A stretch of DNA of 64,000 bases from Aquarana catesbeiana (Eukaryota > Chordata > Amphibia > Anura > Ranidae), in NCBI RefSeq assembly GCF_042186555.1, contig NC_133326.1, positions 497,454,063-497,518,062 of the forward strand, read 5' to 3'. Below, one piece after another: positions 23,856-37,600 of the stretch. The notes under the pieces were generated by a model. The model did no database searches. It saw nothing but the letters and a program-made list of their open reading frames with translations, and was not told where the DNA came from. Positions within the stretch are counted from its first letter, which is position 1; every line of letters starts with the position of its first letter. The translations under genes and the position numbers were made by a program.

Positions 23856-24183
23856 TTTATTCATAGTTTAACACTTGGAATGGAAGATCAACGTTCGTAA
23901 TACTGGTATGGCGTCTGTGGATATTCCATCCTATGGTGTAACCACAATACCTATTTAAAGGCTATCGTCCCCGAGTTAAAGGTTCTTGAAATTGAAGTGT
24001 AATATTGCAGTGTGCCAAGATTGTAGAGCATAATGATTTCTTTGGTCTTCAAATCCAGGTAATGGACCTGGTTGTCTTTGGGATGGCAAGCCAAATTAAT
24101 CAGTACATAATTTTTTTTGTACCTCGATGCATAAAAACTCCATTGCAGCCTTTTGATAATTGCCAAATCTTGTTTTTTTTTTG
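23856..24183 (-). other. PDGFRB: PDGFRB 3'UTR, proximal part
   Basis: This is the sequence directly after the TAG stop on the minus strand. A canonical AATAAA (plus-strand TTTATT at 23856-23861) lies about 325 nt downstream and is the first obvious poly(A) signal. The mammalian 3'UTR is longer, so later sites may be used. The UTR length is inferred. Confidence 0.35.
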
Positions 24184-24316
24184 CTACAGGAAACTTTCCT
24201 CTACTTCATGAGGTCGTTCAGCTTGCTGAAGATCACTTTCCACCTCTTGCTCTGGCTGTCTCAGAGGACTGTCACAGGAGATTGTAGATGATGTATTTCC
24301 TTCTTGCAGTGTAGAA
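24184..24316 (-). CDS. PDGFRB: PDGFRB exon 23: last coding segment and stop
   Basis: The acceptor follows CACACAG. The segment completes Ser (AG+T), then reads STLQEGNTSSTISCDSPLRQ, PEQEVESDLQQAERPHEVEE, SFL and TAG. TSSTISCDSPL matches the human tail exactly, and the last four residues ESFL keep the C-terminal PDZ-binding form (human DSFL). The acidic proline/glutamate-rich stretch is shorter than in human. The 3'UTR continues to lower coordinates. The 6.5-kb intron before it carries retroviral remnants. Confidence 0.95.
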
Positions 24317-27300
24317 CTGTGTGATAAATCGAAAAGAAAAATAATATCTTAATTGCAATAAACTGTGGGCCATAAAGATGGTGAACAAAGATGCTTTTGC
24401 CTTTCAAAACAAATTATAATCATAATGGGTGTTGCAATATTTCAGTCTTGTGCATTTTTATTTAGAGTCTAGGGCGACTTTACATCATAAAAGGTAAAAG
24501 GTCAATCCACTCATAACATATTTCATTGTTTAATAGATACTGGAGGGTTCCTGAGAAATTTCTCTGGAACACTATCATTGAGATATCTGCTCCTGCATTC
24601 TTGGAACTGCACGCTTGCTGTGCCCACTAATGTTGTTGGATTTTTGTTTAATTTTATATCATGGACAAGGGGCTAAAACACACAAAGGTAGGCAGGGACA
24701 CCAAAAACTTTGATGTGGGAAGAAACAGCCAGGAATTATGATAGGAATAACCACTGTTGGAGAATCCAAGACACATATAAAGTCAGGAGCTGACGTAGTT
24801 CCAAGGGTTTCATTAATAACTAATCTATTACTTTAGGATGGACTGAGTCTTTAAGTGTTGGAGTTGTAGAGGAAAATATATAGACTTATGGGGGCAGGTT
24901 TCCTCTGTAAGATCCCAAAGTGAACCTGCAGTTCACCCAAAACCAAATAATTAAAATTTACACAAATGGCAGAAACCTTATATATATGTTGCATTTAACC
25001 AACCCAGATAGTTTAGTTGCTGGCATCTCAGAGCCGCTTTCATATCACACAGGGACTTGTTTTTCAGCACTGATCTGAGCACAAAATGGCCTAATGCTTT
25101 TGGTGATGACAGGTTAAGTATCAATTTGAATGGGTCAACATTATTTGAGATTTCAGTTCAGCACACATGAAGTTACAAGGATCATGAATTTCTGGCAGGA
25201 ACAACAGCTATTTTTTAGTACTCGCGTGTAAAGGAAATTTGTAAGTTCTGTATATAATTGTATTCTATTTAATATGTATTGCACACTGCCCTCACTGTGC
25301 ACACGGCAATAATAATGTTTTATACACATGATTACGTAGGTATTACATTAATATTACAATTGTACTTGTATGGTAACAAGGGGCATAAAATAGGCAGACT
25401 AATTCTAATCAGGACTCGAAAGAATGCAAATGTGTATTTAAATGGGAAAAATGTAAGCGATATTAGAGAGATATTCGTGTATGTGTGTGAATGCTGGAAC
25501 CTTTAGTTCTATCTCTTGTGTGTGTCATATATGCAGATGTGACCCCCTCCTTTGCACTCTCATGAAAGAATGTATCTGGGATGAGAGATCAGTGATAAGC
25601 TGGAAGGACACCATGCCAATTTCTGTTTTTTTAGACAAAACATTAATACCAAAATGTGCTGGGTTAATTAATCTAATGATAAACAATGTGATCACAATTA
25701 TTTTGAATCTGTTTTCCAAACATGGTAAAATGAAGGTTACATTTAACCATGTATTACACAAATTGAATATCCTTTGATAGTAGAAACAGTGCATTTAAAA
25801 AAAGGGAATCTAAGTCAAATGTCCTCATTTAAGGAAATATATCTGTGGATATATATTAGAATTAGGATGTGATATTGAGATAATCACTTGAGTATTCATT
25901 TCTGATATGAGTTTAACAATTTTATTAAAAATAAAAGATATATTATAACTGGCTTAGACAACCTTTGGTTGGAAATGAAATCCAGATTATTGGGGAAATT
26001 TGTAAAATGGGATTAGTTTATATTAAGATAACAATTTTGTAATTTGACATTTATACAATAGACCCTTATTGAGTGAAAAAAAAAATTAAGATGAGGTTGT
26101 TAATTGGAATACAGCTGCCATAATATTTAACAAAGCCAAGATGGATGGGATGCCTAAGAAGTTTTTCTACAAAAATTAAATCTAAAGGTCTGATAATAAC
26201 TTGATGTGCGGTCCATGATGTGAGTTTAATAATAAATAAAATTGAAATATAACAGACCCATCACATCAAGTCCACACACCCTGGCACCATGCCACCTGCA
26301 GCCAATTGTATAGTTTTTGATCTGGCTGAGAGCTTTCTGTTCTGTCATATACAGATTGTTGGTCCTTTTGTTTTTATTTATTTTTATTTTTGAAATCCAA
26401 AGCAGAATGTGTGGATTGTGAAATGATGTGCCCCTATTCCTTGTAAGTGCAGTGGTATAAGCAGAAGAATACCTTGGATTTATTGTACATCTCTGCATGA
26501 CCGCAGGGTATTGTTATCATTTATTATGTTATGACATCAGGAAAATAAAGTCAGATGGAAACTAAGGACTTGTGTTATCTAGCTAAAACTAACAACAGAG
26601 CAAGCAATGAGAAATTATAATATTGTCAGGAAAAAGTTGTCTTTCAAAACATGAAACTGGAGTTCTTACACAAACAGCATGATAGAAAACAAGCCATTGT
26701 AATATTTTTATGCAAGCTGGAGCAGGTAATGAAGGGTTCACCCCAATATATCAGAGCTGTAGCTTTATGCAAAGGTGCTATTAGACAAAGTTACCGACAT
26801 TATTTTGGTCAAATAATAATTTAATGGTCCCACATTCTGCATAGCAAATATACAGCTAACTAAATGTTTGTCTAATGAAAGGTTAAAAATACGAATTCGT
26901 TTTTATTTGTTTATGTACAAATCTAACAATGAAAAATTTGTACATTTGAATCCAGCCACCTTATTGCCTCTGTTGGAGGAGGCTGGAGACAAAGGAAAAC
27001 CATATGTGTTAAATTGATGATGTAGGAATCAGCTGCTGTGAGCCCAGTGCAGGACACGCTCCCTGAAGACCCAGATATTACATTTTTTGTAGATTTGATT
27101 CCGGTTTTATACTGAGGATGGCAATACCCATACTGAGTATGCAGTTTATCACCCAGAAGGATACTCTGTATTCAGAGTCATTGGATCCTTTTTCCCCAGC
27201 TCAAGAAGCAGAGCTCCATGCTTTAGCAAAGCCTGTGCGCTATAAAAAGAGTATATATTAATATAGATAGTAGAGAATTAGAGAGCTTTTGGTTCCATTT

Positions 27301-28571
27301 GAAGGGCCAAAAGTTTGTTTTTACTTTGGCAGGTAAACAAATCAAGCATGCTAAGTTAGTTTGATTGGCAGTTTTCAGCCTTCCAGGTTCTTGCTGAGGT
27401 AGCCATACTAACATTAAAACTCACACATGGAATCAGACCAGGTGAGTAAGGATGCTGCATTACAGCCCCGAACACTTGCTGGGTCTGTGCAACTCACAGA
27501 TTCCACCCTAGTTCTGGCCCAGTATAGCTGGGATTAATAATTCAACTTTAAGGACCCCAGAACGAGAAGAACAAGTGGTCCACAGGGGGCAACTTCTTAT
27601 GAGACAGGACTTTGGAAAAATGTGATCTTTTATGTCTGCCAGTCACTCTTTTCCCTCCAGTTTGACAGATGGACTGTGTCATCAGTCACCAGCAGTTATG
27701 GCTGCCTTAGTAAATGTGCGTGGGATAGAGCCAGGGTTCTCCACAGTTGTCTTTATAACATACCACTTTGTTTTACCTGTTATCAAAGGTGTTACCAAAA
27801 GCTGAACATCCCTTCCAGAGATTAAAAAAAGATATATCCAGAAGCCCAAGTCAGGATCTTACGAGTATGCATTTTGTCTGTATGGACATGTTTTCTGGAT
27901 GTCCAGTGGCAAAATGCTACTGCAAAGGCCACAGTAAAAAGTGTTATCAGAAGTAGTTTGTAAGTACAGAGTGCAGAATCTACAGAGCGTAACAGAGGAA
28001 ATAATTTTTATAGGAGAGTCCTTACTAGAAGTTTTGAGGTTTTATTATTACACCCCCTACTGTCTACAATGTAGCGGAAAAAGTAGAGTAAGAAACTAGA
28101 AAACTTTTGCCTGAATGTTTTCTTATATTTTATCAAGCCCCTAAGGGGAATGTTGGACTCTCTACCTATGAGATTTTGTTTGGGTGTTGCTCATTTGCTT
28201 ATATTTTGTCTCAACAGCTGAAGTCCTCCATTCGGATTTCACAGAGAATGTTGCTGATCTTTTAAGGTTTTTGACAAACTCATTTATGTGTTTTCTCCCC
28301 AATTCCAGATCCTAAAAGTTTGGAAGGATCTAAAAATAAAGCCAGGTGACTTGTGGATTGTTAAGAGACATATATATAAGGAAATGTTTGGAGACTCAAT
28401 ACAGCATCTATTTCTTGTACAATTGTGCAAAATTAGAAGGAAAAAGGAAAAGTCACCTGGATCCACACCAGACACTGCAAAAATGACTAAATTAAAGAAA
28501 TCTCTGTGTTTGATTTGTTTCCCTTTTGGAATCACAGTCTAGGGTACTATTTATTTAAATACTTTAATTGT

Positions 28572-28627
<56 letters not shown>

Positions 28628-31600
28628 GTGACTTGTGTTGAATCAGTGTTTACATATGCTGATAAGTCAGCATGCCAACAATTAAGCTAGAAGGCCATTC
28701 TGGTCACAGGAGTGTATAGCCAATACTCTAAATATGTCTTATCAATCATTTGTTTTTCACAATGAAAAGTCATTTTGTAATGAAAAAGCTGCTCAGCTAT
28801 TATTTTCTCCACAATGGAGTTTTGCCTCTTTGGCCAGGACTACCTTCACCTAAGCGTGTGGAGGTTCCAGGTTAAAGGTGATAGCAGGTATGGTTTAAAA
28901 TATTGATCAAAAGAGAGGAGACTGTAAAGGAAATTTGTAAGTTCTGTATATAATTGTATTCTATTTTATATGTATTGCACACTGCCCTCACTGTGCACAC
29001 GCCACTAATAATGTTTTCAGTACATGTTTGCATTCTTTTGAGTCCTGATTAGAATTAGTCTGCCTATGTTATGCCCCTTGTTACCATGCAAGTACAATTG
29101 TAATATTAATGTGATACCTACGTAATCATGTGTATAAAAACCTTCAATTGCGTCATAATAAAGCAGAACAGTTATTTGGAAAGATGCGGAGTGTATCTTT
29201 TGTGTCTGTTCCTTACTGCAGTAGTTATAGTTAATTTGGAACCACTAATCAATATGAGGATAGGAGTTGCCTATTTATAAATTTCCATGTCACGCAGAAA
29301 ATGGATTAGCTTAAAAAAGGAAAACAAATGCATCCACCACATCAAAGGACTGGCAAGCTGCAATATATTGTGTTTTTGTTCTTGCATTTAGATACTTTAG
29401 GTACACTCCAGTCAAAACTATAGATTAGCCCATTAAATACAATATGCACACCCTTTTTGCTTTGAGGTTAAGTTATTCATTCACAATCTGGGAACCCCTT
29501 TTTATTATCTGTTTGTAATGCTGGAGAAGCAGTCTCAAACACACCCACTGCAGACTTTTTGTTTTCTCTGACATACAACAAGCCTGTTGTATCAAACTGT
29601 CATTAAAAAAAAAAATACTTATAGAGACTAATTAGATTCAAACCTGAATATAATCACCCAACTCAGGTCTACAGACATACAATACCCCAAAAATATTAAC
29701 ACAACGTGCAATATTGCTGTAGTCTTTAGTTCAAAATATGTAACACTATATAACAATAGGAAAGGCTCCGCGAACATAAACTATCCATTATATGAAATAA
29801 GCACCAGTGTAAAAACCAAAATGACCAGGTGTACGACAAATAAAGATTGGTCCATCCTGGGATCATAAAAAAACTTGAACTGCCGGTGTTCAGGGAATGG
29901 GAGCAGGCATCGAAATTCACTCATCCAGAAGTGTCAAACTGTGTAGTGTGGGACCCCACTCAGACTGACCTAGTGCCGATGAAATGTATTGAGCTATGTG
30001 GCCTCAGCCAGTGCTACTCTGGCCACGCCAGCACATCCACAGTTCTAAACTCGAAAGTTCAGTCTTTCCACCATGAATTAAAAGTGCTCCAGTGCTCAAA
30101 TGACTCTTCTTCCCAGCAGACTAGAACTCACCAGACGATAAATTGTTGCATGATGCACCTATTTTTTTTTTTGAGCACTGGAGCACTTTTCATTCACTTT
30201 GACAGGTAACTTTGGTTTTTACAGTGGTGCTTATTTGATATAACGCACATTTTATGTTCACAGCACCTTTTATTGTTATAAATTGTTACATGGATTCAAA
30301 CCTGCCTGGCAGAACTGTAAACTGGGAGAAAGGCAGTTACACAGCACAGGTGAACAAAGCAGATCCTCCTACCCCATGTGTGAGAAGGCCTCTGGACTTA
30401 CCCTTTTGCCAGGTATTCATTTTAACAAAAATCTTCCATCAAGATTATATGTGCATTTACATATTTTATGCATGCCATTTACCTGTAAAAGCCTTGTGTA
30501 GATAACCAAAAACCCTGAGACTGCTTTTGCTCTTGAATGTGATGTCGGCAGCCTCAGCAAACTCAGGCCTGCCACTCCATAGTAATCCACTTCTCTCCTC
30601 CCCTGGCAGTTACATAAAAGGTTATGTAGGGATGTAAGGGGAGAGGTGGAGATGCTAGGCCAGCACAGACAGTATTTAATTACTCCCAGAAGAGGGGAGG
30701 GCTATGACGTGCAAAGAGGGAGAGGGCTATGCTAGAATATAGACTCTGACTTTTCTTGGGGAAATGTTTTTACCTGCAGTTGCTATAGTGTGATTAGGGT
30801 TATGAGTCTTCTTACCTTGGGCGACTCTCTGAATTCTCATTGAGCATGTTCTCTGACTCTTCAGGCTTGGGGTCAGGCAGAGGAATAATATAATCACTGT
30901 CATTTGGTTGCACAGCTGAATACAAAATATTTGTAATGCTTTCTCCCCCATTATTCATTTTTGCCATTCTGGGTCTGACCCGAACCACGGCAGGGTGATC
31001 ACTTCTTAAAAATTCTTCATTCACTTGTTTGTATCTCTGCAATAAGACATTACAGAAAAATTAATTTTACTTCCTGTAAATAACCAATAATCCATTTTAG
31101 AACCTGTTTGAAATATTTGTTTAGCTTTTACTATATCCTAATAAAGTGACCATATCCCTACATGGTAACTTGAAAAAAAAAAAGAAAATTTGTGCAAAGA
31201 TCAGGCACTATACTTACAGTGCATCCATAAAGCATTCATTTTTTCCACATTTTGTTATGTTACAGCCTTATTCCAAAATTAATTAGATTAATTATTTTCC
31301 TCAAAATTCTACAAACAATACCCCATAATGACAATGTGAAAGAAATTTGTTTGAAAACTTTGAAAACTTATTAAAAATAAAAAACGGAAAAAAAAATCAC
31401 ATGTACATACGTATTCACAGCCTTACCCATGACACTCAAAATTGAGCTCAGGTGCATCCTGTTTCCACTGATCATCTTTGAGATGTTTCCACAACTTAAT
31501 TGTAGTCCACCTGTGGTAAACTCAGTTGATTGGACATGATTTGGAAAGGCACACACCTGTCTATATAAGGTTCCACAGTTAACAGTGCATGTCAGAGCAC

Positions 31601-34600
31601 AAACCATGCCATGAAGTCCAAGGTACTGTCTGTAGACCTCCAAGACAGGATTGTATCGAGGCACAGATCTGGGGAAGGGTATAGAAAAATGTCTGCAGCA
31701 TTGAAGGCCCCAATGAGCACAGTGGCCTCCATCATCCGTTAATGGAAGAAGTCTGGAACCACCAGGACTCTTCCTAGAGCAGGCCGCCAAGCCAAACTGA
31801 GCTATCGAGGAAGAAAGGCTTTAGTCAGGGAGATGACCAAGAACTCGATGGTCACTGTGACAGAGCTCCAGCGTTTCTCTATGGAGAAAGGAGAACCTTC
31901 CAGAAGAACAACCATCTCTGCAGCACTCCACCAATCAGGCCTGTATGGTAGAGTGGCCAGACAGAAGCCACTCCTCAGTAAAAGGCTCATGATTATAGAA
32001 AAAGGGAAAAGGAGGGACTTTGGACTTTATAGGCACAGTAATACAAAATCAGTAATTAATACAAAAAGTTTATTTAAGAAAAACATCTAAAAATACAATT
32101 CCATAAAAGCCATAATAGATCTATAAACAAATATACTGAAACGAGACCGTTGCTGTGCAGAACCATACAACCACAATACGGAACTTGGAAGATGAGGACG
32201 TCATTCCATAATAGTGAAGGTCCGAGGGTATAGCTATACCACAGACAGATGGTAAGGATGTTGGAGTTTCAACATAGAAGTGGGCTCAAAGGCGCATGAT
32301 AGCCCGCCTGGAGTTTGCCAAAAGGTATCTGAAGGACTCTCAGACCATGAAAAACAAAATTCTCTGCTCTGATGAAACAAAGATTGAACTCTTTGGCCTG
32401 AATGGCAAGCATCATGTCTGTAGGAAACCAGGTACCGCTCATTACCTGGCAAATACCATCCCTTTAGTGAAGCATGGTGGTGGCAGCATCATACTGTGGA
32501 GATGTTTTTCACTGACAAGAACTGGGAGACTAGTCAGGATCGAGGGAAACATGAATACAGCAATGTACAGAGACATTCTTGATGAAAACCTGCCCCAGAT
32601 CGCTCTGGACCTCAGACTGGGGCAAAGGTTCATCTTTCAACAGGACATTGACCCTAAGCACACAGCCAAGATAACAAAGGAGTGGCTACGGGACAACTCT
32701 ATGAATGTCCTTGAGTGGCCCAACCAGAGCCCAGACTTGAACCCGAATGAACATCTCTGGAGAGATCTGAAAATGGCTGTGCACTGATGCTCCACATCCA
32801 ACCTGATGGAGCTGGAGAGCTCCTGCAAAAAAGAATGGGAGAAACTGCCCAAAAATAGATGTACCAAGCTTGTAGCATCATACACAAAAAGACTTGAAGC
32901 TGTAATTGGTGCCAAAAGTACTTCAACAAACTATTGAGCAAAGGCTGTGAATACTTACGTACATGTGATTTTTTTTGTTTTTTATTTTTAATAAATTTGC
33001 AAAGACTTCAAACAAACTTCTTTCACATTGTCATTATGGGGTATTGTTTGTCGAATTTTGAGGAAAATAATGCATTTAATCCATTTTGAAATAAGGCTGT
33101 AACATAACAAAATGTGGAAAAAGTGAAGCGCTGTGAATACTTTCCAGATGCACTGTAACTTTCTGGCAGCCCTGTCTTAAAATGCTGCTGCTTCACTGCT
33201 CCATGGCTGCTGCAGGTAATTCACACTTCCAGGTGTGTGAATAGCTGCTCCTTCCGCCACATGCCATAGATTCTCCTGCCAGTTAGTATGCTGTTACAGG
33301 ATATACGAGCCAGTGGGAAAATCCATTGCGTATAGCATGGGGAGCAGCTATTTATGCACCAGCAATTGTGAAATACATGTAACAACCAGGGAGAAAGAAA
33401 TAAGCAGCAGTATTTCCATAGGTTTTTGCCCCATCTGACCACACGATTACCTGCAGTGGCAAGGATGTAGTGAAGCTAGGGCATTTCAAGTCAATGAAAC
33501 CTGGAAAGTGAATATAGCGCCTCTCCTTTTACAGGGCGGACCTTTTTTGTAAATGACTTTTTGTTGACAGGGTCTCTTTATTCAACTTTACTCTTGCTGA
33601 GCAGGAAAATGGACCAGACAGGGTTCCTGTAAATTGGGACAGACAGCGTACCTGTTTGTAACCTTCAACTAAAAGATTTCCTGTCATATCCACTAGGTTA
33701 CTAAAAGAAGGCCTCGTCTCAAATTTCTCATCCCAACATTTCTGCATAATTTCATATCTGAAAGAAAAAAGATGACCAAACAGCAAAGTTACCAAAAATG
33801 TCAAACAGATTACTACCAGTTAAAATACATTCCGGTTAAAGATTGAGATGAAGTCTGTATATGGGAGGTTGAATTCACTGGTGCCTTTTCTCAGGTAAGT
33901 TATCCTTGCCATGATTTTGGCCTCTGATCAAAAAAATACTGTATGTGAAGGTATCCACGCAAAATACTTGAAGAGTGTGACACCATTATAAAGGCTTGTG
34001 GGCTTCTGTTTGCATCTAAGGGTCTTTTCTATTCCAGTAAATGTAAAAGCAACTCAATGCAGCTTAAAGCCACTCCTTGAGCAACTCAAAAGAAAATCAA
34101 AACAACTCAGAACCACCTAAAAGCATATAGCATTTGACTCGCTGTTGAGATGAAGCACACACACATCTGAGCTGAGTCCTAAATATGTAATGAGTAGATC
34201 AAATACAATAAAGGGGCCATCTCACTGCCGAATAGGCCAAGATTTAAGAGGTCAGTGAATGATTCAGCTCAATAATGTCCAACCACTACACTGTCCAATT
34301 AAATGAGTTTTGGGTGAACTTACCCTTAAGGCCTTGTATACATGGGAATCAGTTTTTGTACAAAAAATGTGCAAAGTTTTCTGCAAGCTTCAAGTGGCCT
34401 TTAACCCTTTTGCTTTGCTATAGTATGCTGTGTGTTTACTTGTGTAAATCTGACTGGCTGACTGTAAACTTCCCGATGGAAGCTATTAGGTGGCTTACAG
34501 GATCCCTGGAAGTGTGTCCCCTCCTCCTCCCGCATGGCAGGTTTGACCCAATAGAGGTAGGGAGTGACGTCTGTTCACTGATCACCCGTAGCTAGTAAAG

Positions 34601-37600
34601 ACTCAGACGCGACATGTACTTTGTCAATTCCAGTTTCTGCTGTCACTTTTCCTGGCTGATGTGGTAGAAGAAGAAGCTAATGAAGTGCTGGGAAGACTTT
34701 GGGGTCTAACAACAGACTAAAGCTGGTCATAGACAGTTCAGATCTTGATCGGTTCAGCAGGAACAGGCCGAAACTCAAACTATGTATGGCCAGGCTGAAT
34801 GTACCCAAGTAGATCGATAGATCAGCTTGGGTACAACCAGCCTGTTGAATTTTACATGCAAAAATTGCTAGCGGCTGTTATAGCCACTAGCAATAATCAC
34901 TCTGCTCCTCCTGGCGGGGGCGGCTTCCCATGTCCCTCCCCCTGGCTGTTTTGATGAGGGAATCAAGCGATTTTCTTTCCTGCAACCATGCAACCAAGAA
35001 AATCGCTCCGCCTATGGTTGGCTTAACAGTAGTTTGACAAAAGAAACTGGGCAGGGCTGTCAACACTCAGTCCAAAGAAATGTTGTGTGTTGTCAGCCCA
35101 CAATAGGGCATATCAACAGGTATTTTTCTGTGCTTCTACTGCCTTAGCATATTTGCTTATAGCTTGCCAGAAGCTTTATGAATGCAAAAGATCGCTGTAC
35201 ACTCTGCTCTTATACAAGCTGAAGCCCATGTGAACAAGGCCTTAAAGTGGAACTCCAACCACTACTTTCTTTTAGTGATTGATAGGGTGGGGAAGGGTTA
35301 GAACCTCTACCTGCCACAGGAAAAAGAGGGAATCTTCCCAAAGTGATAGTAAATTGTGAATCTAACACCAGTTATTACTGGAACAGGTGTCTACATTGGG
35401 AGGTTTCACTATGCAATGCACTACAGTGTAAATGACTCCCAAGGCTAGATTTACACCTGTGTGTTTTCCATTAAAATCAATAAAAGGACACCAAGTGTTG
35501 CAATGTATTGTCTGGGATTTGAACACTTGTCATAATGTACATCAATGAGTTCTGATGTATGTCATAGTGCCTTTACATGTGTTGTTATGTGTCAATGTGC
35601 ATCATGATATGTGTTAAGACGCATCTTTAGGCATGTGTTGAGATGCGTTGGATCATTCACTCCACAAGGCACATAAAAACATGCAGAAAATGCATAGCAA
35701 CATGACATCAATTTCTCTGTACATGCAACATCAAGTTATTTCTATTTTGATTGCGTTGATGTGTTCTTGTGCATTGGGATGCATAAAAATGTAACATGAC
35801 TGCATTTTCTTCAACATGCACCAACACACTTGTATAGCATGAACAGGGCACACAGAGATCAATTGTTCTTTCAGCATTGCGTATAGCCTGCAGCTCAACA
35901 CACCTTTCATGAGTGAGCCCTTACTTCTGTGAAACCGGTAACATTGAGAATTATTGTCATAGTCATCTGACTGGAACATAAGGCTGGCCATACTTTATAC
36001 AATTTTCCTTTAGATTTACCAAAAACATTTAATACGAGGTCAAACCAAAACATCTCTTTCATTTTGTGTCCTATCAGGCAGGCCCTTGCACTACATAGTT
36101 GAAGGTAAATCTAAAGGAAATTGTACAAGAGTGTATATCCTAAAAGGAACACAGAAAAAAATTAAGAATTTATTATAAGCAGGCAGTGGTTTTGTCAAAG
36201 GGACATTGGTCAGGTTATTCTGACTTACATTTCCTCTGAAGCGTAAGAAGGTCTTGACATCCGATAGCCTCTCTTTATAGCATTGTAAAACTGCTCATTC
36301 ATTGGCAGCTCCGGGTAGGGTGTTCCACCTGTAGAGATGATAAAAAGTAGATTTCTTTATGACTGACAGGGTTGCTGAAACCTTTTCAAGTACTGAGAAT
36401 TTACATTAAGGGGTAATAGAGGGCCAAGATACTTACCTTTCCTGAGAAAATGCTGTTCCAAGCTCCCTCTAGTACTAGACAAGGGACCAAAAGTCTAGGC
36501 AATTGGCCACGTGTCTTCATCTGAAGGGGTGGATCTGAGTTCAGATTGGCTGATCCTCTGTTTCAGAAAACATAATGTGACCAAATGCCTAGACATTTGC
36601 TCATGTCACAAGCACTAATGTAAGTCTGCAGCACCATGTTTCCCAGGAAAGTACTTCAGGTAATCTATTATTTTTTTTACTAGCAAGACTGTTAATAAAG
36701 ATTCAAGTTAATCTACAGTAATAGACCTAGTGCTCAGATAAAGCCAGCCAATCAGGGCCTCTGTCTTTACATTGATCCTCCGCTTCAGAGTCATGTCATT
36801 CACCCTTCATCAGAAGAATAGAAAATTCACTCAGTAAATGACACAGGAAGTTTAGTGGAAAGAGCGAGAAGCAACAGTCATGGTTGGTCTAAGGGTGGAC
36901 AGACATGTTATTGTCAGATTCAACAAACGGGCTTTAAGATTTTCTGGGGGAAGAAATCCTTTCCCCCCTTCACCAAAAACAGACAAATCAACCTTTTCAC
37001 TTTATAAAAGAGAAAACATTTATGAAAAGGTGAAATTCAAAATCTTTTTGCTTACAGTTCGAGCGTTCCATTTTTGGACACTTTCTACAACAGTTTGGGG
37101 TTGATTTACTTAATGCAGATAGACTGAGCACTTTGTAAAGTGCAATTGCCCTCTGCAATCACATGCAAGGAAAATTTTAAAAACAGCCTTTTTGCTTGCA
37201 TATGATTGGATGACGGAATTCAGCAGAGCTTTTCCTCATTTACTAAGCTCTGGAGCAACTGCTCTCGCAGAGTGCAACTGCGCTTTGCAAAGTTCACAGT
37301 CTATTTTCCTTTAGTAAATCAACCCCTTTAACTACTTGCCGACCACCCGCCGCAGATGTACTGCGGCAAAGTGGCTCGGTTGCGCAAATCGCCATACCGA
37401 TACGGTGATTCGTGCACTAGCTTTTGTGGGCGTGTGCACGCTCTGATTGGCCAGCGGGGGAGCCAATCAGCGGGTCCAGCAGGCTCGATGTCCATTGGCC
37501 ACCCACTATCATTCTCCACAGAGACAGAACGGGGATCTACAGAAGTAAACAAGGTAGATCTCCGTTCTGTCAGTGGATGACACTGAGATCTGTCTTCCTG

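Noticed and set aside
33529..33804. 91-residue ORF starting at a Met upstream of PDGFRB exon 21
   Set aside because: Only 33757-33652 is exon; the Met and flanks are intron sequence read through splice sites.
37328..37580. Mirror ORFs of 74 residues with similar composition
   Set aside because: They come from the palindromic GC-rich end of a TTAA repeat.
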